Shown: positions 7,679 to 16,616 of the stretch, in pieces
How positions within the stretch are numbered: the first letter of the stretch is position 1
Layout of the letters: each line of letters starts with the position of its first letter
Assembly (NCBI RefSeq): GCF_025630775.1
Contig: NZ_JAOSZE010000068.1
Span: 1 to 45,287, forward strand
Length of the DNA: 45,287 nucleotides
From: Actinoplanes sp. KI2
GTDB lineage: Bacteria; Actinomycetota; Actinomycetes; Mycobacteriales; Micromonosporaceae
Reading direction: 5' to 3'
Position numbers and translations under genes: made by a program
The notes under the pieces: generated by a model
What the model was told of the DNA's origin: nothing
What the model saw: only the letters and a program-made list of their open reading frames with translations
Databases searched by the model: none

Positions 7679-8536
7679 CTAGGAGCGGCGGTGGACGACG
7701 ACGCCGGCCAAACCTGGGCCTACGTGGGCGGCTACTACCGCGCCTATCTCGGTGATGTAGCAGTCTCGGAGACGGTCGGGCAGGCGTGCGGCGATCGCGT
7801 CGGCCAGGGCTGTTGCTCGGTCGGGGGTCTGCAAGTGGTGGACCGCGATGTCCACGTCACGGTCGCCGGCTGCTTCTACCGCCAGGTCTACCAGCTTGGC
7901 CAAGGCCCGGCCGGCGGTGCGGACCTTGTCGCGGACCACTATCGCGCCGTCGACCACGTGGAGGATGGGCTTCACCGCCAAGGCCGTGCCCAGCAGGGCC
8001 TGGGCGGCGCCTATTCGGCCGCCCCGGCGTAGGAACTCCAAGGTGTCCACGTAGAAGAACGTGTTGACCCGGGACGCGTTGTCGGCTGCTGCCTCGCGTA
8101 CGGAAGCCAGGTCTTTGCCCTTGTTTGCCGCGCTCGCGGCGGCCAGCGCGGCGAAGCCCAGGCCCATGCCGGTGGTCTTGCTGTCGACGACCTGGACGCG
8201 GTCGCCCAGGTCGGCCGCGGCCAGGCAGGCGGCCTCGTAGGTGCCGGACAGCTTGGCCGACAGGTGCACGGACACGATTCCGTCCGCGCCGGCCGCCAGT
8301 AGCTTGCCGTAGGCGTCGGCGAACTGGGACGGCGCGGGGCGAGACGTGCTGACCGCGAATCGGCGGGCGCTCAGCGCGCGGGCCACCTCGGCCGGCCCGA
8401 CCTGTTCGCCCTCCACGCCCTCGGTGCCGTTGATCACCACGGTCAGGGGGACGACGGTCAGGTCATACGAGCCGGCCAGTTCGGCCGGCAGGTACGCGGT
8501 GGAGTCGGTGACAACCGCGACGGGCATGCGAGGCAC
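7679..8536 (-). CDS. DegV family fatty-acid-binding protein
   Basis: DegV proteins bind a fatty acid in a cleft between two domains; in some bacteria the relatives (FakB) present fatty acids to the kinase FakA. This 285-residue protein starts VAVVTDSTAYLP, with the conserved T-D-S-T motif, has STSRPAPSQF and the HLSAKLSGTYEAA segment typical of the lipid pocket, then the FFYVDTLEFLRRGGRIG hallmark and KPILHVVDG. No FakA partner lies in this window. The start may be GTG 8536 or ATG 8527. It runs alone, with the lipoprotein gene behind it on the same strand. Confidence 0.88.
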   Translation of the reverse strand: MPRMPVAVVTDSTAYLPAELAGSYDLTVVPLTVVINGTEGVEGEQVGPAEVARALSARRFAVSTSRPAPSQFADAYGKLLAAGADGIVSVHLSAKLSGTYEAACLAAADLGDRVQVVDSKTTGMGLGFAALAAASAANKGKDLASVREAAADNASRVNTFFYVDTLEFLRRGGRIGAAQALLGTALAVKPILHVVDGAIVVRDKVRTAGRALAKLVDLAVEAAGDRDVDIAVHHLQTPDRATALADAIAARLPDRLRDCYITEIGAVVAAHVGPGLAGVVVHRRS

Positions 8537-8575
8537 GTTAACCGATACTTGGCCCTGGACGGTGGCAAGGCGCGA

Positions 8576-8968
8576 TCAAGCGGGGCTGACTGCCGCGACG
8601 ATGAACGGCGTGCCCTGCTGGCAGGTGGTCATCATGCCGGGCTCGGAGTGACCGGTGACCGTCACCTTCTTGCCCACGGGCGCCTCCGTCTTCAGCGACG
8701 GGTCTTCGAAAAACAGCACGTGGGAGCCGGCGTCGTCCTTGATCAGCCGGCAATTGGGCTCGACACCGGCCTCGACCGTGCCGGTCAGCGACTCGGTGGC
8801 GGCGCTGTCCGAGGGTTTCGGCGACGCGGCCGACGTCGCTGACGGGCCGGCTGACGTCGCTGCCGTCGCTGACGAGCCGGAATCGGCGGACGGCGAGGCA
8901 TTGTTGCCGGCGCACCCGGCCAGGCAGGTCAGAAGCGTCAGCGCGACGGCGAATCGACGAGTCAGCAT
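8576..8968 (-). CDS. Small secreted lipoprotein of unknown function
   Basis: A 130-residue protein with a signal peptide (MLTRRFAVALTLLTCLAGC) ending in a lipobox LAGC at residues 16-19, so Cys19 should be lipidated. A Ser/Ala/Thr/Pro-rich linker of about 40 residues follows, then a compact C-terminal domain of about 65 residues (LTGTVEAGVEPNCRLI... VGKKVTVTGHSEPGMMTTC) that reads like an OB-type beta fold with two Cys that could pair. An AAGGAT ribosome site precedes the ATG. I do not recognise a named family. Confidence 0.65.
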   Translation of the reverse strand: MLTRRFAVALTLLTCLAGCAGNNASPSADSGSSATAATSAGPSATSAASPKPSDSAATESLTGTVEAGVEPNCRLIKDDAGSHVLFFEDPSLKTEAPVGKKVTVTGHSEPGMMTTCQQGTPFIVAAVSPA

Positions 8969-9055
8969 GATCCTTGGACGCTACCCGATGGCAGGGCGGT
9001 TCCGAAGATCGGCGGGCGGACCGGGGGCCGGTTCCAAAGACCGGCGATCGGATCC

Positions 9056-9685
9056 TCAGACCGGCGGGGGGACCGGCCGGTCGGCGAACGGCCCCACGTT
9101 GTACGCCGCCACCTGCCACCCACGCTCCCGGTCGTGGGTCAGCTCGACCCAATGACAGTTCTGCAGGGCCCGCAGCGTGCGCAACTGCTCGAGCGGCCAG
9201 CCGAGCAGGTGCCCGATGCCCTGCCGGGCCGCCGCGCCGTGCGTGCTCACCACGACCGTGCCGCCGGGCGGCGAGAGCTCGGCCGCCGCGTGCAGCGCCT
9301 CGGAGACGCGCCGGCCCAGGTCGGCCAGGGTCTCGACCTCGCCGCCGACCTCCTGGCCGTGCTGCCACCGGTCGTACTGGTCGGGGTGCAGGTCGGCCAC
9401 CTCGGCCATGGTCAGACCCTGCCAGCTGCCGAAGTACCGCTCGCGCAGCCGCTTGTCGTAGCCGATCTTCAGCCCGGTGAGCGCGGCCAGCGCCGCCGCC
9501 GTGTCGGCCGCGCGGTGCAGATCGCTGGAGACGATCACGTCGGGCCGCATCTTGACCAGTAGCTCGGCCGCGTCGACGGCCTGCTGGCGGCCGACCGCGT
9601 TCAGCGGCACGTCGGTCTGCCCCTGGACGCGATGAGTGGCGTTCCAGTCGGTGTTCCCATGACGCCACACGATCAACCGGCTCAC
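9056..9685 (-). CDS. Histidine phosphatase family protein, likely glucosyl-3-phosphoglycerate phosphatase type
   Basis: A 209-residue phosphoglycerate-mutase-like phosphatase. The catalytic RHG motif is in LIVWRHGNTDWNATHRVQGQ, the second Arg/Glu region is VIVSSDLHRAADTAAAL and YFGSWQGLTMAEVADL, and the second His is in VVVSTHGAAARQG. The position after nadD and rsfS matches M. tuberculosis Rv2421c-Rv2420c-Rv2419c, where the last is GpgP, which dephosphorylates glucosyl-3-phosphoglycerate in methylglucose lipopolysaccharide synthesis. That assignment is by synteny and general similarity; a plain phosphoglycerate mutase role cannot be excluded. The GTG start has a TAGGCT box 6 bases before it, so an internal leaderless promoter is possible. 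Confidence 0.8.
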   Translation of the reverse strand: MSRLIVWRHGNTDWNATHRVQGQTDVPLNAVGRQQAVDAAELLVKMRPDVIVSSDLHRAADTAAALAALTGLKIGYDKRLRERYFGSWQGLTMAEVADLHPDQYDRWQHGQEVGGEVETLADLGRRVSEALHAAAELSPPGGTVVVSTHGAAARQGIGHLLGWPLEQLRTLRALQNCHWVELTHDRERGWQVAAYNVGPFADRPVPPPV

Positions 9686-9691
9686 GGGACA

Positions 9692-9697
9692 AGCCTA
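9692..9697 (-). promoter_or_regulatory. Candidate -10 box for the histidine phosphatase gene
   Basis: TAGGCT on the minus strand, 6 bases before GTG 9685, in the short gap after rsfS. It would give a leaderless internal transcript. Confidence 0.35.
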
Positions 9698-9707
9698 GAG
9701 AATCGGC

Positions 9708-10097
9708 TCACGACGCGTCCGCGTCGACCATGTCCCGGTCGACGAACGGAATCGTCGGACAGTCTTTCCACAGCTTGTCGAGGGCGTAGAACTCGCGCTC
9801 CTCGGCGTGCTGGATGTGGACGACGATGTCGACGTAGTCGAGAAGCACCCAGCGACCCTGCCGCTCGCCCTCACGGCGCACGGGTTTCGCCTTTTCCGGC
9901 AGGTTGACCAGGGCTTCCTCGATGGCGTCGACGATGGCGATGACCTGCCGCTCGTTGGAGGCGGAGGCGATCACGAAGGCGTCGGTGATGTAGAGCTGCT
10001 CGGCGACGTCGATGACGACGATGTCCTGCGCCTTCTTGTCGGCGGCGGCCTGCGCGGCCGTCATCGCCAATTCAAGCGCGCGTTCGCTGACGGGCAA
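9708..10097 (-). CDS. rsfS: Ribosome silencing factor
   Basis: RsfS binds ribosomal protein uL14 on the large subunit and blocks subunit joining under starvation. The 129 residues match the family (DUF143/Iojap): KKAQDIVVIDVAEQLYITDAF, then ASASNERQVIAIVDAIEE, then the hallmark GRWVLLDYVDIVVHI and the FYALDKLWKD end. The start codon is TTG (MPVSERALEL) with GAGGGGA 5 bases upstream. It lies 39 bases after nadD and 22 bases before the phosphatase gene, the standard actinobacterial trio. Confidence 0.93.
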   Translation of the reverse strand: MPVSERALELAMTAAQAAADKKAQDIVVIDVAEQLYITDAFVIASASNERQVIAIVDAIEEALVNLPEKAKPVRREGERQGRWVLLDYVDIVVHIQHAEEREFYALDKLWKDCPTIPFVDRDMVDADAS

Positions 10098-10136
10098 GAG
10101 CGTCCCCTCGTTCGGTGTCCTGGAGCTACAAGCGTC

Positions 10137-10736
10137 TCACACCGGTGTGACATTTCCCGAGCCCCGATAGAGCCCGCGCTTGTTGATGTACTGAACGACA
10201 CCATCGGGCACCAGGTACCAGACCGGTTGGCCGGCGGCCACCCGGTCGCGGCAGGCGGACGAGGAGATCGCCATGGCCGGCACCTCGACCAGGGTCACCG
10301 TGTCGGCCGGCAGGTGGTCGTCGGTGAGGTCGAAGCCGGGCCGGGTGACGCCCACGAAATGCGCCATGGTCAGCATCTCGAGGGCATCCCGCCAGCTCAG
10401 GATGCGGGCCAGGGCGTCCGCGCCGGTGATGAAGTACAGCTCGGCGCCGACCCCGAAGATCGCGCGCATGTCCCGCAGCGTGTCGACGGTGTAGGTCGGC
10501 CCGTCCCGGTCGATGTCCGCCCGGCTGACGTGGAAACGCGGGTTCGAGGCCGTCGCGATGACGGTCATCAGGTAGCGGTCCTCGGCCGGGGAGACCCGGC
10601 CCTTCTCGTACGGCTGACCGGTCGGCACGAAGACGACCTCGTCGAGCTCGAAGCGGGCCTGCACCTCGCTGGCCGCCACCAGGTGCCCGTGGTGGATCGG
10701 ATCGAAGGTGCCACCCATGATCCCGATCCGGCGCAT
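10137..10736 (-). CDS. nadD: Nicotinate-nucleotide adenylyltransferase
   Basis: NadD adenylates nicotinate mononucleotide to deamido-NAD in NAD synthesis. From ATG 10736 the protein is 199 residues and opens MRRIGIMGGTFDPIHHGHL, the nucleotidyltransferase GxFDPxHxGH motif. The substrate-binding FVPTGQPYEK and the later ISSSACRDRVAAGQPVWYLVP (ISSTxIR-like) are present. A further upstream start would add a 20-residue tail encoded by a direct repeat (gatcaagaac twice, 10760-10790) and is rejected. The AT-rich TATATT box 6 bases before the ATG suggests a leaderless mRNA. Confidence 0.93.
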   Translation of the reverse strand: MRRIGIMGGTFDPIHHGHLVAASEVQARFELDEVVFVPTGQPYEKGRVSPAEDRYLMTVIATASNPRFHVSRADIDRDGPTYTVDTLRDMRAIFGVGAELYFITGADALARILSWRDALEMLTMAHFVGVTRPGFDLTDDHLPADTVTLVEVPAMAISSSACRDRVAAGQPVWYLVPDGVVQYINKRGLYRGSGNVTPV

Positions 10737-10742
10737 CAATGA

Positions 10743-10748
10743 AATATA
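10743..10748 (-). promoter_or_regulatory. Candidate -10 box for nadD (leaderless)
   Basis: TATATT on the minus strand followed by 6 bases and ATG 10736, in an unusually AT-rich patch for this genome. A -35 at normal spacing is poor. Confidence 0.45.
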
Positions 10749-10809
10749 TGCCCCTTCCGGATCAAGAACAGGCAGGGACCGATCAAGAACGGGCACGCCA
10801 GAAAAAGGG

Positions 10810-12315
10810 TCAGTCGTCCAATCGCCGGCGTACGGCGGCGAGCAGGTCCCCGGCCGTGAAGGGCTTCTCCAGCAGCGCCACCCCCGGGTCGAGCGTGCCC
10901 TGCGAGTGCAGCACCGGCTGGGCGTACCCGGACATGTAGAGCACCCGGGTGTCCGGCCGCATGCCGGTGAGCCGCTCGGCCAGCTCCTTGCCCAGCATCC
11001 CGGGCATCACGACGTCGGTCACCAGAAGGTCGATCGCGCCCTCGGTCCGGGCGGCCAGCTCCAGCGCGGTGACGCCGCACTCGGCCGAGAGCACGTGATA
11101 GCCGGCCCGGGAGAGGATCCGCCCGGCCACCTCCCGCAGCGCCGCCTCGTCCTCGACGACCAGCAACGTCTCCCCATGCCCCCCGGCGGGCGACATATCG
11201 GAGGCGGATGCGACATCGGAGGTGTTGGTGGACGAGGCGACGGGCAGCAGCACGTTGACGGTCGTGCCCACCCCCACCGTGGAGGTGAGCGACACTTCCC
11301 CGCCGGCCTGCGTCACGATCCCGTACACCGTGGCCAGGCCCAAACCCGTACCACCGCTGCCCTTCGTGGTGAAAAACGGCTCGAAGGCACGATCCAGCAC
11401 GTCGGAGGACATCCCGGTCCCCGAGTCGCTGACCCGAAGGCGCACCTGGTCCCCGTGCCGCCCGGTGTCGATCACCAGATCACCGCCGCCCGGCATCGCG
11501 TCCCGGGCGTTCGACACCAGGTTCACCAGCATCTGCTCGATCTGCGCCGGATCGCACACGACGGCCGGCAGTTCGGGCTCCGCCCGGATGAGCAGGTTGA
11601 TGTACTCGCCCAGCGACTGCCGCAGCATCTCCTCCACCGAATAGATCACGGCATTGAGATCGACCACCTGCGGCCGCACGACCTCCCGCCGGGCGAAGGA
11701 GAGCAGTTGATGGGTGAGATCGGTCCCCCGCTGACCGGCGCGGACGATCTGCTTGGCGTCCGCCGCGACCGCCTTGAGGTCGGGCGTCGGTGACTCGGCC
11801 TCCTCGATGACGAAGTTCGCATAGTTGACGATCACGCCGAGCATGTTGTTGAAGTCGTGCGCGATCCCGCCGGCCAGCTGACCGAGGCTCTCCAGCCGCT
11901 GGCTGCGGTGCTGGTGCGCCTCGGCCCGGAGCCGTGCCTTCTCCTGCTCGGCCCATTCGCGTTCGCTGAGGTCACGGATCACGCAGACGGCGAGCCGCCC
12001 CTGCGGTGTGTCCACGAGCGCGACCGACGACTCGACCGGGATCTCGTTCCCGTCCCGCCGGATCGTCGTGAGCACCGCCCCGAGCGGCCCGGGCCGGCCC
12101 TCTTCGATGCGGCGCCGGCGTTCCTCCGGCATGTTCCGGGCATCCTCGGTGACCAGGGCATTGACGCTCGTGCCGAGCAGCTCGTCCCGATCGGCGCCGA
12201 ACAGCTGCTCGGCCCGGTCGTTGACCAGCACGATCCGGCCGTCCCCCGCGACCACCAGGATCGCGTCCGGGGCAGCCTGCAGCAGCCCGCCGGCAAGCTC
12301 CTCGGACCACTCCAC
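10810..12315 (-). CDS. Soluble hybrid histidine kinase (PAS-HisKA-HATPase-receiver)
   Basis: A 501-residue cytosolic hybrid sensor kinase. An N-terminal PAS domain occupies about 10-115 (ILVVAGDGRIVLVNDRAEQL). The HisKA helix carries phosphoacceptor His153 in AGGIAHDFNNMLG; the ATPase domain has the N box LVNLVSNARDAMP, G1 DSGTGM, F box FEPFFTTK and G2 GTGLGL. A C-terminal receiver domain (about 383-500) has acidic pocket VVEDE, phosphoacceptor Asp434 in LLVTDVVMPGM, Ser462 and Lys484. No membrane segment is present. GTG 12315 has AAGGGGG upstream; longer in-frame readings continue as antisense of pepN and are rejected. No separate response regulator lies nearby, so the output partner is unknown. 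Confidence 0.88.
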   Translation of the reverse strand: MEWSEELAGGLLQAAPDAILVVAGDGRIVLVNDRAEQLFGADRDELLGTSVNALVTEDARNMPEERRRRIEEGRPGPLGAVLTTIRRDGNEIPVESSVALVDTPQGRLAVCVIRDLSEREWAEQEKARLRAEAHQHRSQRLESLGQLAGGIAHDFNNMLGVIVNYANFVIEEAESPTPDLKAVAADAKQIVRAGQRGTDLTHQLLSFARREVVRPQVVDLNAVIYSVEEMLRQSLGEYINLLIRAEPELPAVVCDPAQIEQMLVNLVSNARDAMPGGGDLVIDTGRHGDQVRLRVSDSGTGMSSDVLDRAFEPFFTTKGSGGTGLGLATVYGIVTQAGGEVSLTSTVGVGTTVNVLLPVASSTNTSDVASASDMSPAGGHGETLLVVEDEAALREVAGRILSRAGYHVLSAECGVTALELAARTEGAIDLLVTDVVMPGMLGKELAERLTGMRPDTRVLYMSGYAQPVLHSQGTLDPGVALLEKPFTAGDLLAAVRRRLDD

Positions 12316-12373
12316 GCACCCCCACCCCCTTGGGGCGAGGGTATCCGCTGAAAACGTCAGTCTCAGTTCCTTC

Positions 12374-12435
12374 GCAAAGCTCAGAAACTGGACAGCAAAG
12401 CCCAGGACCGAGCGGCGAAGGCTCAGAACCGCGCG
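12374..12435. repeat. Three degenerate ~21-bp direct repeats between pepN and the kinase gene
   Basis: Plus-strand units start gcaaagctcagaaactgg, gcaaagcccaggaccgag and gcgaaggctcagaaccgc at 12374, 12395 and 12415. The third overlaps the pepN stop codon. They lie just upstream of the kinase gene and could be regulator sites or a degenerate tandem repeat. Confidence 0.4.
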
Positions 12436-14897
12436 GCGAGCGCCTTGCGCATGTCGTCGTCGATGTCCTGCACGACCCGGTGCAGGAGCGGATCGAGATC
12501 GTCGCGGGCCAGCAGCTCGGCGGCGAGCCGCCGGGTCTCCGGGTCCACCACCACTTCCGGGTACGCGAGACCGGCCGTGCGCTCGGCGCTCATCCCGCGG
12601 CGGACCCGCATCATCTCCGGCATGTCGGCGAAGTAGCGGGGCACGTACGGCGCCAGCAGGTCTAGCTGCTCGGGGTGCCAGAAGCCGGACGCGGTCATCT
12701 CGACCAGCCGGTTGGACAGCTTCACGTCCTCGATGATCGCGCTCCAGGCCGCGGCCTTCGACGAGGCGTCCGGCACCGCGGCCCGGCACCGCGCGGCCCA
12801 CTGCTCGCCGGTGGCGCTGCGATCCCGCTCGAACTCGGCGTCGATCTCGGCGCGGCCGGCGGCGCCGAGCACCACCAGGCGGTAGAGGATCAGCCAGCGC
12901 AGATCGGCATCGACCGCCAGGCCATCCGGTACGCCGGAGCCGGCCAGCCAGCCGCGCAGCCGCGCCACGTCGACGGTCGCGCCGATGAAGCCCCGCGCCG
13001 CCGCGAGCTGCCGGGACCCGCCCGGCTCGGAGGCGGCCAGGAGCCGGTCGGCGGCCTGCGCCACCAGCTCGAGCGCGGCCGGCCGGGTCTCCGGGGTGGA
13101 GTACCGGTCGACCAGGCTGCGGGTGGCCCGCAGCACGTCCTCGACGATCACCACCTCGCTCTCCACCGGCAGCGCCGCGAGCACCAGCGTGACCAGTTCG
13201 GCGACCGCGCGCTCGCCGTCCACCACCGCGTCCAGGGTGGCGGCCCAGAGCACCGCCCGGGCCAGGGAATCGCCGATCAGGGGCAGCATGTTGGGTACCG
13301 CCGCGTTCGACGCCTCGTCCAGCCGGATCTTCGCGTAGGTGAGATCCCCGTCGTTCAGAAGCACCAGATCGGCCTTGCCGGAGATCTCGGGGATGTCGGT
13401 GGAAGGCGCCGCGGCCACCTCGACCTCGACGAACGAGCGCCGGGAGACCGTACCGCCGGCGCCGTTGTCGTACAGCCCGATCCCGATCTTGTGCGGTCGC
13501 AGGGTCGGATGGGCGGCGGGCGCGGTCTGCAGAATCGATACCGACCCGTCCGCGCCGATCGCGGTGCGCAGCGTGTTGACCTGCGGCTGCCGCAACCACA
13601 CCTCGGCCCAGGCCGACAGATCACGACCGCTGGCCTTGGCCAGCCGCGCGAGCAGGTCGGCGAGCGTCGCATTCCCGTACGCGTGGGCCGCGAAGTGTGC
13701 GTTGAGTCCGGCCCGGAACGCCTCGTCCCCCACCCACGCGACCAGCTGCTTGAGGGTCGCTGCCCCCTTCGCGTACGAGATCCCGTCGAAGTTGAGCAGT
13801 GCCTCGTCGGTGTCCGCCACCGAGACGGGCGCGACCGGATGGGTCGACGGGTGCTGGTCGGCCCGCAGCCCCCAGGCCTTGCGCTGCATCGCAAACGTCG
13901 TCCAGGTGCCCTTGAACCGGGTCGCCTCGGCCGCCACCCGGGTGCCCAGGTACTCGGCGAACGACTCGTTGAGCCACAGGTCGTCCCACCACGCCATGGT
14001 CACCAGGTCGCCGAACCACATGTGCGCCATCTCGTGCGCGATCACGTTGGCCCGGCTCTCGCGCTGGCTCTCGGTCACCGCGGAGCGGTAGATCATCTCG
14101 TCCCGGAAGATCACCAGGCCCGGGTACTCCATCGCGCCGAAGTTGAACTCGGGCGCGAACGCCTGCTGGTAGTGCCCGAAGGGGTACCGGATGTCGAACA
14201 TCTCGTGGTACCGGTCCAGGCACTGCTTGGTGATCGTGAAGATCTCCTCGGCCTGCGCGTCGAGGTGCTCGCCGAGCGCCGCCCGCACATACAGCGCCAG
14301 CGGGATGCCGTCGTGCGTATCGGTCACGGCGTGGAACGGCCCGGCGAACAATGTGGCCAAATAGGTGGAAATACGCTTTGTCGGCGCGAATTCCCACACA
14401 TTGGCCGAGTGCGCGACCAACTGGCCGTTCGCGGCCACCGTCCACGACTCGGGCGCGGTGACCGACACCTTGAACGACGCCTTCAGGTCGGGCTGATCGA
14501 AGGCCGGCAGCACCCGCCCCGCGTTGTTGATGAACAGGTGCTGGTAGAGGTAGACGTTTCCGTCCGCCGGGTCGACGTACTTGTGCAGCCCTTCGCCGGT
14601 GTTCGAGTACCGCATCGTCGCGGTGACCGCGAGCTCGTTGGACGACGCCAGATCGGAGAGATGCAGCCGCCCGGCGGCAACGGCCGACGGCGGCAGCGGG
14701 ACCCCGTTCAGCGTCATCGACTCGACCGCGACCGGCTCGAACTCCAGGAACGTGGCGGCGCCCGGCCGGGCGTCGAACCGCACCACGGCCCGCGAGCCGA
14801 AGGTGTCCCCCTCGCCGGTCACATCGAGGTGTACCTCGTACTCATGGACGTCGACGGTGGCGGCGCGGTCAGCGGCCTCGGCGCGGGTGAGCGGCAT
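12423..14897 (-). CDS. pepN: M1 family aminopeptidase N
   Basis: A zinc aminopeptidase that removes N-terminal residues from peptides in the cytosol; no signal peptide is seen. From ATG 14897 it is 824 residues, close to the usual 850. The metal site HEMAHMWFGD (HExxH) sits near residue 287 with the third ligand Glu in WLNESFAEY 18 residues on, and the C-terminal ERAP1-like helical domain is complete. The exopeptidase motif GAMEN reads GAMEY (FNFGAMEYPGLVIF), replacing the Asn. Two further ATGs lie just upstream (14906, 14909). The gene is followed by the hybrid kinase after about 107 bases. Confidence 0.92.
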   Translation of the reverse strand: MPLTRAEAADRAATVDVHEYEVHLDVTGEGDTFGSRAVVRFDARPGAATFLEFEPVAVESMTLNGVPLPPSAVAAGRLHLSDLASSNELAVTATMRYSNTGEGLHKYVDPADGNVYLYQHLFINNAGRVLPAFDQPDLKASFKVSVTAPESWTVAANGQLVAHSANVWEFAPTKRISTYLATLFAGPFHAVTDTHDGIPLALYVRAALGEHLDAQAEEIFTITKQCLDRYHEMFDIRYPFGHYQQAFAPEFNFGAMEYPGLVIFRDEMIYRSAVTESQRESRANVIAHEMAHMWFGDLVTMAWWDDLWLNESFAEYLGTRVAAEATRFKGTWTTFAMQRKAWGLRADQHPSTHPVAPVSVADTDEALLNFDGISYAKGAATLKQLVAWVGDEAFRAGLNAHFAAHAYGNATLADLLARLAKASGRDLSAWAEVWLRQPQVNTLRTAIGADGSVSILQTAPAAHPTLRPHKIGIGLYDNGAGGTVSRRSFVEVEVAAAPSTDIPEISGKADLVLLNDGDLTYAKIRLDEASNAAVPNMLPLIGDSLARAVLWAATLDAVVDGERAVAELVTLVLAALPVESEVVIVEDVLRATRSLVDRYSTPETRPAALELVAQAADRLLAASEPGGSRQLAAARGFIGATVDVARLRGWLAGSGVPDGLAVDADLRWLILYRLVVLGAAGRAEIDAEFERDRSATGEQWAARCRAAVPDASSKAAAWSAIIEDVKLSNRLVEMTASGFWHPEQLDLLAPYVPRYFADMPEMMRVRRGMSAERTAGLAYPEVVVDPETRRLAAELLARDDLDPLLHRVVQDIDDDMRKALAARF

Positions 14898-14945
14898 GAC
14901 GACCATCATGCCTGTTTGGTGCGTCCGGACGCCGCCGCCCCGCGG

Positions 14946-14951
14946 TACTAT
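14946..14951 (+). promoter_or_regulatory. Candidate -10 box for the trp leader
   Basis: TACTAT lies 6 bases before the GTG of the leader peptide, so transcription would start at or next to that codon and the leader peptide would be leaderless. No clear -35 is visible at 17-18 bases. Confidence 0.5.
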
Positions 14952-14957
14952 GCCCCT

Positions 14958-14993
14958 GTGCGCACCCTGAACCTCAACTGGTGGCTGCCCTGA
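14958..14993 (+). CDS. trpS leader peptide with tandem Trp codons
   Basis: A short reading frame starting GTG encodes MRTLNLNWWLP and stop. The two adjacent UGG codons (14979-14984) followed by only two codons and a UGA are the arrangement expected of a Trp-sensing leader peptide, since Trp is otherwise the rarest residue. It lies directly upstream of the attenuator and trpS. The TACTAT box in front supports expression. Confidence 0.8.
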   Translation: MRTLNLNWWLP

Positions 14994-15029
14994 CCGGGCG
15001 GCTCACCCACTCGCGCATGACCTCATCCG

Positions 15030-15055
15030 CGGCCGCCCCTCCGGGCGGCCGTTCT
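15030..15055 (+). terminator. Attenuator terminator hairpin before trpS
   Basis: Perfect 9-bp stem CGGCCGCCC / GGGCGGCCG with loop ctcc, followed by a short, weak T run (ttct). It is region 3:4 of the attenuator. Confidence 0.75.
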
Positions 15056-15114
15056 CGCATGTCACGGCCGTGATCCGGCGGGGTGCCCCCACCCCGTACC
15101 GGAAGGAACCGGCC

Positions 15115-16083
<969 letters not shown>

Positions 16084-16087
16084 GGCA

Positions 16088-16609
16088 CTACTGGACTAAC
16101 GGCGCCTGAGCGACTGCACCGGAATGCAGCGAACTGAATGCAGGGCCAGGAGGGCAGGCTAAAGGCGGCTCAGTGAGGCGCTTCTCGAAGCAGACGCTGA
16201 AGGGATTGCCCACGTAGGGACCGTAGGCGGGGATCTCGCGATAGCCCGACGACTGGTAGAGCGCAATCGCCGCGGGCAGGTAGTCACCGGCCTCCAGCCG
16301 GATGACCGGCCGGCCCGCGGCGAGCGCCTCCTCCTCGATCGCGACGATCAGCTGGCGGGCGATGCCACGGCCACGGAACGCGGGGCGCACGTACATGCGC
16401 TTGAGCTCGGCGACCTCGTGCCCCAACGCCTGCCAGGCACCGCACGCCACCGCGCGCCCGTTGATCACCGCGACCAGATACGCAGCGTCATCACGGGGCA
16501 CGAAGACGGCCCTGCTCGTCCCTTTGTCGAAATCCCGTATCTCCCGCAGCTGGGCCGTGACCAGGGCGGCAAGTTCCGGGTCCAGGGCGGGACGGGATTC
16601 GATCAGCAC
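16088..16609 (-). CDS. GNAT family N-acetyltransferase
   Basis: A 173-residue GCN5-type acetyltransferase; it moves an acetyl group from acetyl-CoA to an amine of unknown identity. The core is AELKRMYVRPAFRGRGIAR, with the R/Q-x-x-G-x-G/A pyrophosphate loop RGRGIA, followed by the helix QLIVAIEEEALAAG, VIRLEAG and YQSSGYREI. The C-terminal 30 residues are a Pro/Ala-rich tail beyond the fold. It converges on trpS with only 4 bases between stops. The GTG start has a TAGTGT box 7 bases upstream and no clear ribosome site. Confidence 0.85.
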   Translation of the reverse strand: MLIESRPALDPELAALVTAQLREIRDFDKGTSRAVFVPRDDAAYLVAVINGRAVACGAWQALGHEVAELKRMYVRPAFRGRGIARQLIVAIEEEALAAGRPVIRLEAGDYLPAAIALYQSSGYREIPAYGPYVGNPFSVCFEKRLTEPPLACPPGPAFSSLHSGAVAQAPLVQ

Positions 16610-16616
16610 ACCGGTG

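Larger units (their letters stand above)
14958..15055 (+). promoter_or_regulatory. Ribosome-mediated trp attenuator controlling trpS
   Basis: Three mutually exclusive pairings can be drawn by hand. Region 1 GGCTGCCC (14983-14990, over the second Trp codon) pairs with region 2 GGGCGGCT (14996-15003). Region 2 GGGCGGC (14996-15002) pairs with region 3 GCCGCCC (15032-15038). Region 3 pairs with region 4 as a terminator (15030-15051). A ribosome stalled at UGG for lack of Trp-tRNA frees region 2 to block the terminator; a ribosome that reaches the stop codon covers region 2 and lets the terminator form. Attenuation of an auxiliary trpS has been described in Streptomyces, so the type is known. The folding here is inferred. 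Confidence 0.75.

Noticed and set aside
12316..13599. 428-codon extension of the hybrid kinase
   Set aside because: It is antisense to pepN with Arg/Gly/Ala-rich text; GTG 12315 gives a complete PAS domain and has a ribosome site.
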